The position numbers were made by a program, and so were the translations under genes. 64,000 nt of DNA from the NCBI RefSeq assembly GCF_016428805.1, contig NZ_JAELTJ010000016.1, positions 1 through 64,000 of the forward strand, in the 5' to 3' direction. This document shows, piece after piece, positions 25,045-33,391 of this stretch. This DNA comes from Achromobacter sp. ASV32. GTDB lineage: Bacteria > Pseudomonadota > Gammaproteobacteria > Burkholderiales > Burkholderiaceae_B. The first letter of the stretch is position 1; the number at the start of each line of letters is the position of its first letter. The notes beneath the pieces were generated by a model. It did no database searches. It had not been told where the DNA came from and saw only the letters and a list, made by a program, of their open reading frames with translations.

Positions 25045-25644
25045 GAACGCCAGGACTACGCCCTGTGCCTCCATGTGTTGCCTCAACGCGGCGCGCGCGC
25101 GGGACAGGCGGCTGCGCACGGTGCCCATGGGTACGCCCAGCGTTGCCGCGATCTCCTCATAGGAAAGATTCTCCAGGCCGGCCAGATGCAGAATCTCGCG
25201 CATGGCGCTGGGTAATCGTTCCAGGCTGCGTGACAGTGCCTGCATGATCTCGCGTTCCTCCATCGACTGTTGCGGCGTGGGGGCAACGCAGGGATGGTCG
25301 GCCAGCGTGGCCTCGTCCACGAAACAGTAGCGTTGCTCCGGCGCTCGCGAAAGGTGGTTGCGGATCAGATTCATGGCGATGCCGTATAGCCAGGTCGACA
25401 ACTTGGAATCACCTCGAAAATCCGAGTAGGCACAGGACGCCTCGATGAACGCCTGCTGCGCGATGTCGGCGGCCTCGGTCTCGTTGCCGATACGCCGGTT
25501 GACGAAACGCTGCAGGCGGTCGCGATGCTGATATACCAGTTCGTCGAATATTCGGTTCCTGTCATGTTCCGGCCATTCTCCGGCGGATGGGCGGCCGTGT
25601 TGTTCTACTGTGGATTGAGCCTGGTGGGGCAACAGAGTCTGCAT
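25042..25644 (-). CDS. btrS: ECF sigma factor BtrS, T3SS master activator
   Basis: This 200-residue ECF sigma factor has region 2 (about residues 30-100, with DIAQQAFIEASCAYSDFRGDSKLSTWLYGIA in family-typical form) and region 4 (about 135-190, with LSYEEIAATLGVPMGTVRSRLSRAR). In B. bronchiseptica BtrS is Bvg-activated and required for transcription of T3SS genes; it is related to HrpL. The gene is convergent with bscC and ends in the shared hairpin. Its upstream region (25645-26002) carries inverted repeats that may be regulatory. Confidence 0.9.
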   Translation of the reverse strand: MQTLLPHQAQSTVEQHGRPSAGEWPEHDRNRIFDELVYQHRDRLQRFVNRRIGNETEAADIAQQAFIEASCAYSDFRGDSKLSTWLYGIAMNLIRNHLSRAPEQRYCFVDEATLADHPCVAPTPQQSMEEREIMQALSRSLERLPSAMREILHLAGLENLSYEEIAATLGVPMGTVRSRLSRARAALRQHMEAQGVVLAF

Positions 25645-26002
25645 GGCATTCGGGTCCTGTGGATGCCCTGGCTTTGTTGCGGTGCCGGGCTAACCGTCGC
25701 CCCCCTGTGAACGCCCTGAGGCGTACGAGCCATGTCCAATGCCTGAGCGGCGATCGGCCATGCAAGAATGGGAGCGGAGTATCGAATGCCCTGCTGTGTG
25801 GACTGACCGGCAATCATTGGCCGTCGCGTTGCATTCATACATTTCTTTGCAAGCTCGTCGAAAGAAAATGTACAAAGTGCAACGCACGCCATATATACGA
25901 CGATTGTCGTATTTTTAGGCCTGCTACAGGCAAACCCCTAGCAGGCGCCGCGCGTATCAGAACCGGCGTGGCGCGCCGGATACGGAACGGAAAATGCAAA
26001 CA
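25645..26002 (-). promoter_or_regulatory. Upstream region of btrS with two inverted repeats
   Basis: This 358-base gap lies between the response regulator gene and btrS, both on the - strand. It contains no convincing gene. It holds TTTCTTT (25842-25848), 12 bases, then AAAGAAA (25861-25867), reminiscent of BvgA inverted heptads, and ATACGAC-GATT-GTCGTAT (25895-25912). Both lie 200-270 bases upstream of the btrS ATG. A BvgA role is an inference from what is known of btrS control. Confidence 0.4.
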
Positions 26003-26659
26003 TCAACCGAGGCCCAGACGCAAGGCGTAGGAAACCAGCTCGGCGGTATTGTGCACGTCCAGTTTCCGCATCAGGTTTTCCCGATGTTTACGCACGGTCA
26101 GCGGACTAATGTAAAGCCGTGTCGCCATTTCATGACAGGTAGCGCCCTGCGAGATCAGTGCCAGGATCTGCTGTTCGCGCAAGGTGAGCGACTCGGCGGG
26201 CGCTGGAAGGGGCTTGGAAGCGCCGGGTGGCCTGGCGTCGGCAGATTGCGAGAAAGCTAACTGCTGAGAGATCCCGACCAGCGTGTCCACGAGCACCTGG
26301 GAATTGCCGTGTTTGAGCAGGAATGCGTCCGCGCCGCTGGTGAGCACCGCCTGGCGGGTCTTGTCGTCGCAATTGGCGGTCATCACGACGATACGCAGGC
26401 GGGGATACTGACCCCGCAGCAGCCGGATCCAGGAAGAGCCGGTGATACGTGGCATGCCCAGGTCCATCAGGAGCAGGTCGATTGGCTGCTGCGAGAGCAG
26501 CGACAGAATGCCGTCGCCGCAGCCGGTTTCGGCGACGATCCGCAGGTGCAGGGCAGGCAGCGACTGGGACAAGAGGAGTTTGACGCCTTCGCGCACCAGC
26601 TGGTGGTCTTCGGCAAGTAGCACGCGCATGCGCGTGTCGCCAACAGCATGCGGATTCAT
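26003..26659 (-). CDS. LuxR/NarL-type response regulator next to btrS
   Basis: The 218-residue protein has an N-terminal receiver domain (RVLLAEDHQLVREG; phosphoacceptor in LLLMDLGMPRITG; conserved lysine in DAFLLKHGN) and a C-terminal LuxR helix-turn-helix (LTLREQQILALISQGATCHEMATRLYISPLTVRKH, in parts). I start at the ATG at 26659; a GTG at 26716 and an ATG at 26629 are alternatives. No cognate histidine kinase is adjacent. It probably belongs to the btr group (I recall btrT near btrS), but I do not assign the symbol. It lies after the binding-protein gene on the same strand. Confidence 0.82.
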   Translation of the reverse strand: MNPHAVGDTRMRVLLAEDHQLVREGVKLLLSQSLPALHLRIVAETGCGDGILSLLSQQPIDLLLMDLGMPRITGSSWIRLLRGQYPRLRIVVMTANCDDKTRQAVLTSGADAFLLKHGNSQVLVDTLVGISQQLAFSQSADARPPGASKPLPAPAESLTLREQQILALISQGATCHEMATRLYISPLTVRKHRENLMRKLDVHNTAELVSYALRLGLG

Positions 26660-26822
26660 TGCGACGCCCCCATCGGTTTGCGCCGATTCGTCGTTAATGA
26701 TGCATAAAGAAAGCACATTTTGTTGTGGTGCTAATTTACATTAGGAAAGGATTAGCGATAGAAAAATTAATCGAAACATTGCGCCTCATAATGAATTGTG
26801 ATTATTGGTAATGTTTAGAAAA

Positions 26823-28088
26823 TTATTTCGATGGGGCGCGCATTGCGCCGGACGCCATGGCGGGTTGGCCGAAACCAGGGGGCGGACCTGTGCTTTGTTG
26901 CGGCGGTTCGTCTTCGGTTTCAAAAATGTCGTCGGCCGCAATCAGGATGCTCATGGGCGGATCGAATCCGATCAGCCTCATGGTCTTGAAGTTCACGGCA
27001 ATGCGCGCAGGATCGCTCCAGATCTGGCTGATCTGGCGCGGCCGTTCGCCATGCAGAATGCGGCTGATCGTGGCGGCATGGAAACCGCCGATTGCGGCAT
27101 AGTCGGCGCGCGCCATACTCATCAGCAATCCGTTGCGCACACCCTCCGCGCCCAACATGGCGAAGCTGGGCTTGTGGTGTTGGCGTAGCAGGGCGGCGAC
27201 GCGATGGGTAGCCTGGGCGGTCAGGCCTGCGCTGGCGGTGACATAGATGGCGCCCGCCGTGGCCGCCAGGCGTTTATAGCAGGTCAGCACACTGAGTTCG
27301 GCACGCTCCTGATTGACCCCGCTGGTGCGCGCCAGGCACGGCACCACGCGAAAGTCGCGCTCGCGAGCCACCGATTCGAGCGCGTCCAGCGCGGCATAGG
27401 TCCGGCCTTCCGCCGTGTCTTCGTACACCACGCCCAAGCTGTGGAAGGGCACGATGTCGTGGAACAGGCGTAGCTGCTGTTCATAGCGCCGGGGTTGGAC
27501 GCGGGCATGCAGATTGTCTCGCCCGCTGTCTTCGGCGCTGACGACGATACCTGCGCGGACGGGATCGCTGACGGAGGCGACCACCGTCGGCACCGGCGGG
27601 CCGAGGCCCGCGATGTCCTGTCCGGCCCAGGTTCCCATCGCGATCATCAGGTCGATGTCGCCGGATTCCGTCAGGCGCGCGTTCAAGGACGCTCGCAGCG
27701 CGGGCCGAGCGCCGGGATCGAAATTGCCGGGTTGCCAGTAGGCGTCCTCGACGAATTCGAGCGTATCGCTGCGCGCCTGCGCCGCGATATAGGCCCAGGT
27801 GGCGCGGCCGTCCAGGTCTGGAGGAATCGCGCCGATGCGCAGCCACCCCAGCCGTTGCAGACCTTGCACGATGGCGATGAGGGTTTGCGGATACTCGCTG
27901 TAGTCGCCGCTTTGCACGTAGCCGATACGCCAGCGCCGTCCGTCGGGCCGGGCCTGAGGTGCGGCTACGGCCTGCTGAACAGCGGCCTCCGCCGCCGTCG
28001 CCGCGCTGCGTGCGGGATCGTTGCCTGAGCGGGCGACGCCGGGCATCAGCAGGCTTGCGGTGAGCATCAGCGCAATCATGGCCTTCAT
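26823..28088 (-). CDS. Periplasmic substrate-binding-like protein coupled to btrU
   Basis: A 421-residue protein with a signal peptide (MIALMLTASLLMPGVARSG) and a two-lobe ABC_sub_bind-type fold: RWRIGYVQSGDYSEYP, DLMIAMGTWAGQDIA, VVASVSDPVRAGIV, HSLGVVYEDTAEGRTY and SFAMLGAEGVRNGLL match that family's style. No permease or ATPase gene is nearby. Its ATG overlaps the btrU stop by four bases, so the two are co-translated. This suggests a ligand sensor for the periplasmic part of BtrU rather than a transporter subunit; that is inference. Confidence 0.78.
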   Translation of the reverse strand: MKAMIALMLTASLLMPGVARSGNDPARSAATAAEAAVQQAVAAPQARPDGRRWRIGYVQSGDYSEYPQTLIAIVQGLQRLGWLRIGAIPPDLDGRATWAYIAAQARSDTLEFVEDAYWQPGNFDPGARPALRASLNARLTESGDIDLMIAMGTWAGQDIAGLGPPVPTVVASVSDPVRAGIVVSAEDSGRDNLHARVQPRRYEQQLRLFHDIVPFHSLGVVYEDTAEGRTYAALDALESVARERDFRVVPCLARTSGVNQERAELSVLTCYKRLAATAGAIYVTASAGLTAQATHRVAALLRQHHKPSFAMLGAEGVRNGLLMSMARADYAAIGGFHAATISRILHGERPRQISQIWSDPARIAVNFKTMRLIGFDPPMSILIAADDIFETEDEPPQQSTGPPPGFGQPAMASGAMRAPSK

Positions 28089-30103
28089 GGAATCCTCACG
28101 GCGATCAACGTGATGTCGTCGGATTGTTCGGCCCCGGCCGCGTGCGCCTTGACGTCCGCCAATATCCCTTCGAGCAGGGGGGCGCAATCGATCGGACCCA
28201 GCCGGTCCAGGCACGCGAACAGCCGCGATTCGCCATACTGGCGGCTGTCGGGGGCCATGGCTTCGGTGACGCCGTCCGTATATCCGAGCAGCACGTCGCC
28301 GGCGCGCAGCTGCGTGGAGAAGCTGCGGTATCGCAAGCCGCCCTGGACGCCACAGGCCGGTCCGCTGCGGCCGGACAGCGCCCGGGCCTGCGTTCCGCTG
28401 GCGCAGTGGATGCTGGGCGGATGGCCGGCGCTGACCCATCTGACAAGGCGGCTCGCCGGGTCTATCGTCGCGAGCATCAGCGTCACGAACATCAGTCTGC
28501 GATTGTTCTCGGCCAGTTTTTCGTTGACCTTGGCGACGATCCGCGCCGGATCGTCCTCGTCCTCGGCCACCGTACGTATCAGGGTCCGGGTGACGGCCAT
28601 GAACAGGGCGGCGGGAATGCCCTTGTCGGACACGTCGCCGATCGCGATGCACAACCGGCCGTCGCGCATGGCGAAGTAGTCGTACAAGTCTCCGCCAACC
28701 TCCTTGGCGGGCACCATCAACGCATGCAGGTCGATCCGGCCGCGCATGGCGTCGGGCAGGGGGAGCGGCAGCAGGCCCAGCTGAATGTCGCGCGCAATAA
28801 GCAACTCGTTTTCCATCCGCTCGCGTGCGCTGGTCTGCTCGAGCAGGCGGCGCACGTTGAGCGTCAGCCTGTCCGCCATCTGCAGGAACGCTGCCGCCAG
28901 GCGTCCGGTTTCGTCGCGGCGCCGCAAGGGCAGATTGCGGATTTCCGCCGGCGGCGGCGCGGGACGGCTCAGATCCTGCCGCGAAAATTCCAGCGCGTAG
29001 CGCGCCAGCTGATGCAGCGGCCGCGCCAACCGCGCCGCCAACAGCCATGCCAGCGCCATGGCCACCACCAGCGCCGCGGCCAGGATCCAGGCCTGGCTCT
29101 GCAGGACGCGTTGGGCGGGGGCGGCGAGATCCGCCTGCGGCACCACGCCGACCAGCGTCCACGCCAGCGGCGCGAAATAGGAGCGCTCCACCAGCCAGGC
29201 GCCGGCGCTATTGGCAAACGGCACCGAACTGGGCGAGCCGTGCGCGGCGGCGGTCTTGAGCAATGCCGCCAAAGAGCGGTTGGTGCTCTGGTCAACGGTG
29301 TCGAGCATCCCGGCCAGCCGGGCGGGCGGGGGGACGATGGGGCGTCCCTGTTCGTCCAGGATCATGACGAAGCCGGAGCGCGCCAGCGTGAGCCGCGCCA
29401 GGGTATCGCGCAGGGATTGCTCCATCTGTTGACGCCGCAACGCGGCCCGCTCCAGCACGGTCCGGGCGCTGTCGTCGATCACCATGACCCAGTTCCAGTG
29501 CGGAAAGTAGGCAAAGTAGGCATAGCGCGCATCTTCATCGCGCTGCCCGCCGTCGGGCCAGTGATACAGCGCGAATTCGGGCGGGCGGCCGAGAGCGGCG
29601 TCAGCCGTGGCCGCGTTCAGCGGTCCCCCCTTGATATCGGTAAGGCCGGACAGATCGCGGTCTATCAGGTCGCGCCGGTTCGCGGCGAGGACCTGCAGCT
29701 TCTCGTCGTATACATAGATATCGTAGGCGCCGCGCGGGCTGTGCTGGTTGATCCAGGCGCGCGCCAGCCCGCGGGCGGCGCCATCGCCGACCACGCCCCG
29801 GCTGGCGAGGTCCGCATAGCCCGCGATCACGCCCAGCAGCGTCTGGCCCATATGACGCAACTGCTGTTTGCCGCTGCCAACGATCTCGATCTTCTCGGAC
29901 AATAGCGCTGCCCAGCGGAGGTCGAGATCGCGCCGCAACAGCTCCATGACATTGTTGACGGCGTGCCGTTCGGAAGCCGCTATGCTGCGCGTGACCGTAA
30001 ACCGCGTGACCAGCATCATCGTGGCGGCCAGTCCCAGCAACACGCTGACCACCAGCATGAAGAACTTGCCATGCAGAGAGGACAGCCGCAACGGGATCAT
30101 CAA
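28085..30103 (-). CDS. btrU: Membrane-bound PP2C/SpoIIE phosphatase BtrU
   Basis: This 672-residue protein has a membrane helix near residues 14-33, a large periplasmic sensor (about 34-330, Cache-like), a second helix near 336-358, a HAMP-like linker and a C-terminal SpoIIE phosphatase domain (about 435-672). Metal-binding motifs are visible: KEVGGDLYDYF, AIGDVSDKGIPAALFMA, YTDGVTEAM and SDDITLIAVR. In Bordetella BtrU dephosphorylates BtrV, opposing the kinase BtrW, in a partner switch that controls T3SS secretion. It follows btrW by 174 bases. Confidence 0.92.
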   Translation of the reverse strand: MMIPLRLSSLHGKFFMLVVSVLLGLAATMMLVTRFTVTRSIAASERHAVNNVMELLRRDLDLRWAALLSEKIEIVGSGKQQLRHMGQTLLGVIAGYADLASRGVVGDGAARGLARAWINQHSPRGAYDIYVYDEKLQVLAANRRDLIDRDLSGLTDIKGGPLNAATADAALGRPPEFALYHWPDGGQRDEDARYAYFAYFPHWNWVMVIDDSARTVLERAALRRQQMEQSLRDTLARLTLARSGFVMILDEQGRPIVPPPARLAGMLDTVDQSTNRSLAALLKTAAAHGSPSSVPFANSAGAWLVERSYFAPLAWTLVGVVPQADLAAPAQRVLQSQAWILAAALVVAMALAWLLAARLARPLHQLARYALEFSRQDLSRPAPPPAEIRNLPLRRRDETGRLAAAFLQMADRLTLNVRRLLEQTSARERMENELLIARDIQLGLLPLPLPDAMRGRIDLHALMVPAKEVGGDLYDYFAMRDGRLCIAIGDVSDKGIPAALFMAVTRTLIRTVAEDEDDPARIVAKVNEKLAENNRRLMFVTLMLATIDPASRLVRWVSAGHPPSIHCASGTQARALSGRSGPACGVQGGLRYRSFSTQLRAGDVLLGYTDGVTEAMAPDSRQYGESRLFACLDRLGPIDCAPLLEGILADVKAHAAGAEQSDDITLIAVRIP

Positions 30104-30277
30104 CGCCGCTCGCCGCGGTTCAGGCGCTGGCGCGGGCAGGCAAGGTTGTGCCGCGGCGTCCCGCTGCCGATCACGGTGTCGATCGGGCGGGCGGGCGCAA
30201 GCGTTGGGGAAAGGCTGATAGTCGTCATGGCCAGTGGGTGACTGTTGGGCCGCAGCGGTTCCGGCGCGGCCGGCGGT

Positions 30278-30703
30278 TCATTCCATGAAGAGCGTCAATT
30301 CATTTAGCTCGCCCCGCCGCCGGTACTTCATGGCTCGCGCATAGTGGCGCATCAGCCGGATGCCATGGCCGCCTATCAACGCGGTGTCCAGATCGGCCGG
30401 CAGCGGACGCAGCGGCGCAGCGTTGGGATCGAAGCATCGGCCGTTGTCCGTCAGCCGCAGGACGACGCCCGCCTCGCCGGGTACGTACTCCACCAGGATC
30501 ATCGGCGGCGGAGGCGGGCTGCGCAGCCCATGCTCGAGCACATTGGTGAGGGCTTCTTCCAGAACCAGGTGAAGACGGGCGGCGCGTCTGACCGGCCAGC
30601 GCTCCTGTTCGCTGATGGCGGCCAGCCACGCGGCTGCCGCTGCCATGGCGCCGTCGCCAGAGGCCAGGGCCAGACAGTGGGGAATTGTCCGGGAAACATT
30701 CAT
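30278..30703 (-). CDS. btrW: Serine kinase/anti-sigma BtrW (RsbW family)
   Basis: A 141-residue GHKL ATPase of the RsbW/SpoIIAB family: N-box LVLEEALTNVLEHG, G1 RLTDNGRCFD and G2 GGHGIRLM are visible. Such kinases phosphorylate an anti-sigma antagonist (here BtrV); in B. bronchiseptica BtrW can act on the sigma factor BtrS. I use the ATG at 30703; one six codons upstream is possible. It is transcribed away from btrV, with a 150-base shared upstream region. Confidence 0.88.
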   Translation of the reverse strand: MNVSRTIPHCLALASGDGAMAAAAAWLAAISEQERWPVRRAARLHLVLEEALTNVLEHGLRSPPPPPMILVEYVPGEAGVVLRLTDNGRCFDPNAAPLRPLPADLDTALIGGHGIRLMRHYARAMKYRRRGELNELTLFME

Positions 30704-30783
30704 GGGTGCGCGGATTCTCATGTAGGAAGATGCGCTTGTGTGACGGGAAGCAGAAAAAAGTTCAGACCAGGCGCTATCCGCGC

Positions 30784-30811
30784 GGAACTTCTCCTTGCGC
30801 GGCGTCACGCA
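30784..30811 (+). promoter_or_regulatory. Candidate BtrS (HrpL-like ECF) promoter for btrV
   Basis: GGAACT (30784-30789), exactly 15 bases, TCACGCA (30805-30811), ending 42 bases before the btrV ATG. The pattern matches that before bsp22. It would make btrV, and perhaps the co-oriented unknown genes after it, part of the BtrS regulon. Confidence 0.6.
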
Positions 30812-30853
30812 TAGCAACGATGCCGTCGGAAATATGCGGCGAGAGGAAATGGC

Positions 30854-31222
30854 ATGGATCTTCTGACGGAGCTGGACGGAGAAACGCTGGTGGCCTGCCC
30901 CGCAGGCAGCATCAACAGCGGCAATGCGGCGGAACTGGAGGCGGAATTGGTCTGCCGGCTGCCTCCGGCCGGCGGCAGCCTGGTGCTGGACCTGTCCGAC
31001 TTGAGCTACATATCGAGCGCTGGGCTTCGCGTCGTACTGGTGCTGGCCAAGCGGCTGCGCGAGCAGGAGGGCAGGCTGATCCTGTGCGGCTTGCGCGGCG
31101 CGGTACTGGAGGTATTCGACATAAGCGGATTCCTCGGCATTCTGACGGTGCGCGAACACCGGTCGGAGGCGTTGCTCGAGGTGATATCCGGCGCGGAGGA
31201 TAGTCCTGATGAGAGGCGTTGA
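30854..31222 (+). CDS. btrV: Anti-anti-sigma STAS protein BtrV
   Basis: A 122-residue STAS domain protein of the RsbV/SpoIIAA type. The phosphorylation site region is LVLDLSDLSYISSAGLRVVL, with the target serine in YISSAGL near residue 57. BtrW phosphorylates and BtrU dephosphorylates it; the unphosphorylated form is needed for T3SS secretion in B. bronchiseptica. GAGAGGAAATGGC precedes the ATG. It is divergent from btrW, has its own candidate BtrS promoter, and overlaps the next gene by 14 bases. Confidence 0.9.
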   Translation: MDLLTELDGETLVACPAGSINSGNAAELEAELVCRLPPAGGSLVLDLSDLSYISSAGLRVVLVLAKRLREQEGRLILCGLRGAVLEVFDISGFLGILTVREHRSEALLEVISGAEDSPDERR

Positions 31223-33308
31223 TGCCTTGCGGCTTGAGTCTGCCTATCACCATCCTCCGCTGGGATATGTTGGCAATCTGCGCCGGTTTTCCCCGCTACC
31301 CGGCAGTGCGGCGCGGCGTGTCACGCCGCCCGCCGGGTACTGCGTGCGCGCGCGTGACGCGTTCTGGAAGCTATTGATCGCGGTCATACCCGTCAAATCG
31401 TTGCGGGCCGAGTACGCGCAGCGCGATCGGGTAAGGACGCTTGGCCTGGCTTGCGGCAACCTGTTGGGGGCGTTGACGATCGAGCCGGGAAAGGACCGCC
31501 AGAACCTGGGCGTCGTCTCCTTGCGCAACGCGGTGGCCGCCATGGAACAATGCCGGATGCACGCGGCAGTGCCGGGAAGCGATGACGAGGTGCTCAAAAC
31601 GGTCCTGAAAGTACATCTTGCCAGACTGAACCAAGATGACCTGCTCGATATCGAGAATGGCCAGGAGATCGAGGTGGACGAAAGAGCCTGGCCGGACCCG
31701 CGGCAGCGGGAACTCGCATCCCACATCATGCGTCTGATCGCGCAGCTGAATGCCGAGGCCACGACGGTGCCGCGCATGGTCCGCAAGCTGGAGGATCTGG
31801 CTCGATCGATATCTCCGCTTACCAATCGGCCGCTCAAGGGCAGGTTCTTCGAAATATTGTCGAAACTACCCGAGAACAAGCGCATTTCCAATTTCAGGGC
31901 GGCACGGCTGGCGCTGGCCAAAATCCCTTCCTGGCACTGGAACAGGCTGCACGACGCCCTATTTCGAAACACCAGCGATTCAGACATGGGATATGCATCC
32001 GCCAAACCGAGCGGCCATGCCGTGCCGCTCAACGGGAAGCGCGAAGGCGCCTGGGTATCCGCCCGGCCCAGTTGGATCGACCGCCACCTGGATTGGGTGC
32101 GCGCGGCCATCGCCTGCGAGTCGGCGAGACGCGAGGCGCCAGGCATGGTGCTCGAATTACGCGAGAAGCATCCCGGCGTGTTTTCCCGCGATCACCAGGT
32201 CCATGGCCTGGCGATGGCACAGTGGTTGGAAGAACTGCTCCGCAAGGACGCGCCCGAGGGTGCAGAAGCTCGTGAATCCGACGAGGCCAAGAGAGACCGC
32301 ATCGCGCCCGTTCTGAATGAGCAGCTCGCGCTACTGGGGGACGCCGCCATGAAAATGACTGTCGCGCGGCTGGACAGCGGCATGTTGCGGTGGATGCTGG
32401 CTTACACCCCAGGAGAGGCCGTTACGAAGATGGTGAAAGCGGAATTGGCCAGCCGCCAACGGAGCTTGGACTGGATTGACGGTCTTCCCGTTGAAAGCGC
32501 TCTGCAGCCTCTTCAATTGTTCGATCTTCTTGTCGTTGGTGAGTCATTTCTGGGGAAAATTCCATTTGGCAACATCACGCTGTCAAGAGCCGACGAATTA
32601 GGCGACGAAGAATGGGTTCATTACATGATCCGGCAAGCGTTGCGCAGTACGCTCGATACGACGTTGCCCGATCAGGTGGGCGAGGTCAAGACATTGGCGC
32701 TTGACGCCAGAACCGTTTCCGATGACTTGATGGCGGTGCTGATGAAGGGGCGGAACGCGCTCCGGGCATATGGCCTGAGTCTGGACGAGGCTTGGGCGCA
32801 GCAAGAGCTGACCCGCCGCGCCGGGCAGACTCGAGAGGCTATCCAGTCCAGTCTGGCGACATTGCTGCTGCACATTCACGAGCAAAATCCGGCATTTCTT
32901 AATGTGCTGCCGCAATGGCAGGTGATCGCGGCTGCCCTGCAGCGGTACTTCCTCCTTGAAGAGGCGCTAGGTGCCAGCGTCAAGGGTGATGCGGCCGGGG
33001 AAATGACGAGCAGCCTCGTGGATGCCTGTTTCGGGACCCTGGGGGCGACGTGGAGCGATCATGGCCGGAAGACTAGCAGCCATGTGCAATGCCTGTTTCA
33101 GGCGGCGCATGATTGGGCGGGTGAGTTTTTCGAGAGGTACCCGGTGGATGGCCGGGACATGAGCCGTGCGCGTGCCCTGACAGGTGTGAGAGCGTGGGCG
33201 CGTTTTCTGACGGATCTGTTGCGCTACATGAACGTAAGCCCGATCGCGCCTAGCGGAGACGTCATGCCGGAACTTGCTCAATGGTGCCGCGCGACCTTCC
33301 CGGCCTAG
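31209..33308 (+). CDS. Large protein of unknown function coupled to btrV (candidate T3SS substrate)
   Basis: I do not recognise this 699-residue protein. It is helical throughout, with no signal peptide or clear membrane span. Residues 45-110 (FWKLLIAVIPVKSL, then VRTLGLACGNLLGALTI) faintly resemble the N-terminal parts of the proteins at 7-681 and 936-1673. GGAGGA eight bases before the ATG supports this start, which overlaps btrV by 14 bases. Its GC content is lower than in the bsc genes. A BtrS promoter before btrV may cover it. Effector or regulator; unproven. Confidence 0.65.
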   Translation: MRGVDALRLESAYHHPPLGYVGNLRRFSPLPGSAARRVTPPAGYCVRARDAFWKLLIAVIPVKSLRAEYAQRDRVRTLGLACGNLLGALTIEPGKDRQNLGVVSLRNAVAAMEQCRMHAAVPGSDDEVLKTVLKVHLARLNQDDLLDIENGQEIEVDERAWPDPRQRELASHIMRLIAQLNAEATTVPRMVRKLEDLARSISPLTNRPLKGRFFEILSKLPENKRISNFRAARLALAKIPSWHWNRLHDALFRNTSDSDMGYASAKPSGHAVPLNGKREGAWVSARPSWIDRHLDWVRAAIACESARREAPGMVLELREKHPGVFSRDHQVHGLAMAQWLEELLRKDAPEGAEARESDEAKRDRIAPVLNEQLALLGDAAMKMTVARLDSGMLRWMLAYTPGEAVTKMVKAELASRQRSLDWIDGLPVESALQPLQLFDLLVVGESFLGKIPFGNITLSRADELGDEEWVHYMIRQALRSTLDTTLPDQVGEVKTLALDARTVSDDLMAVLMKGRNALRAYGLSLDEAWAQQELTRRAGQTREAIQSSLATLLLHIHEQNPAFLNVLPQWQVIAAALQRYFLLEEALGASVKGDAAGEMTSSLVDACFGTLGATWSDHGRKTSSHVQCLFQAAHDWAGEFFERYPVDGRDMSRARALTGVRAWARFLTDLLRYMNVSPIAPSGDVMPELAQWCRATFPA

Positions 33309-33309
33309 G

Positions 33310-33349
33310 GCCTGTTCACACTAGAAGGCGTCTTCTAGCGTGAACAGGC
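33310..33349. repeat. 18-bp inverted repeat (hairpin), related copy at 49646
   Basis: GCCTGTTCACACTAGAAG and CTTCTAGCGTGAACAGGC face each other around a GCGT loop, with one mismatch in 18. It begins two bases after the stop of the 699-residue gene, so it may end or attenuate that transcript. Its right arm and flank (33325-33354) match 49646-49675 at 24 of 30 bases, so it is probably a dispersed intergenic element. Confidence 0.6.
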
Positions 33350-33391
33350 ATTAGCCGTTTTCCATCAACCCAATCAGGATCCCAGAGAACC

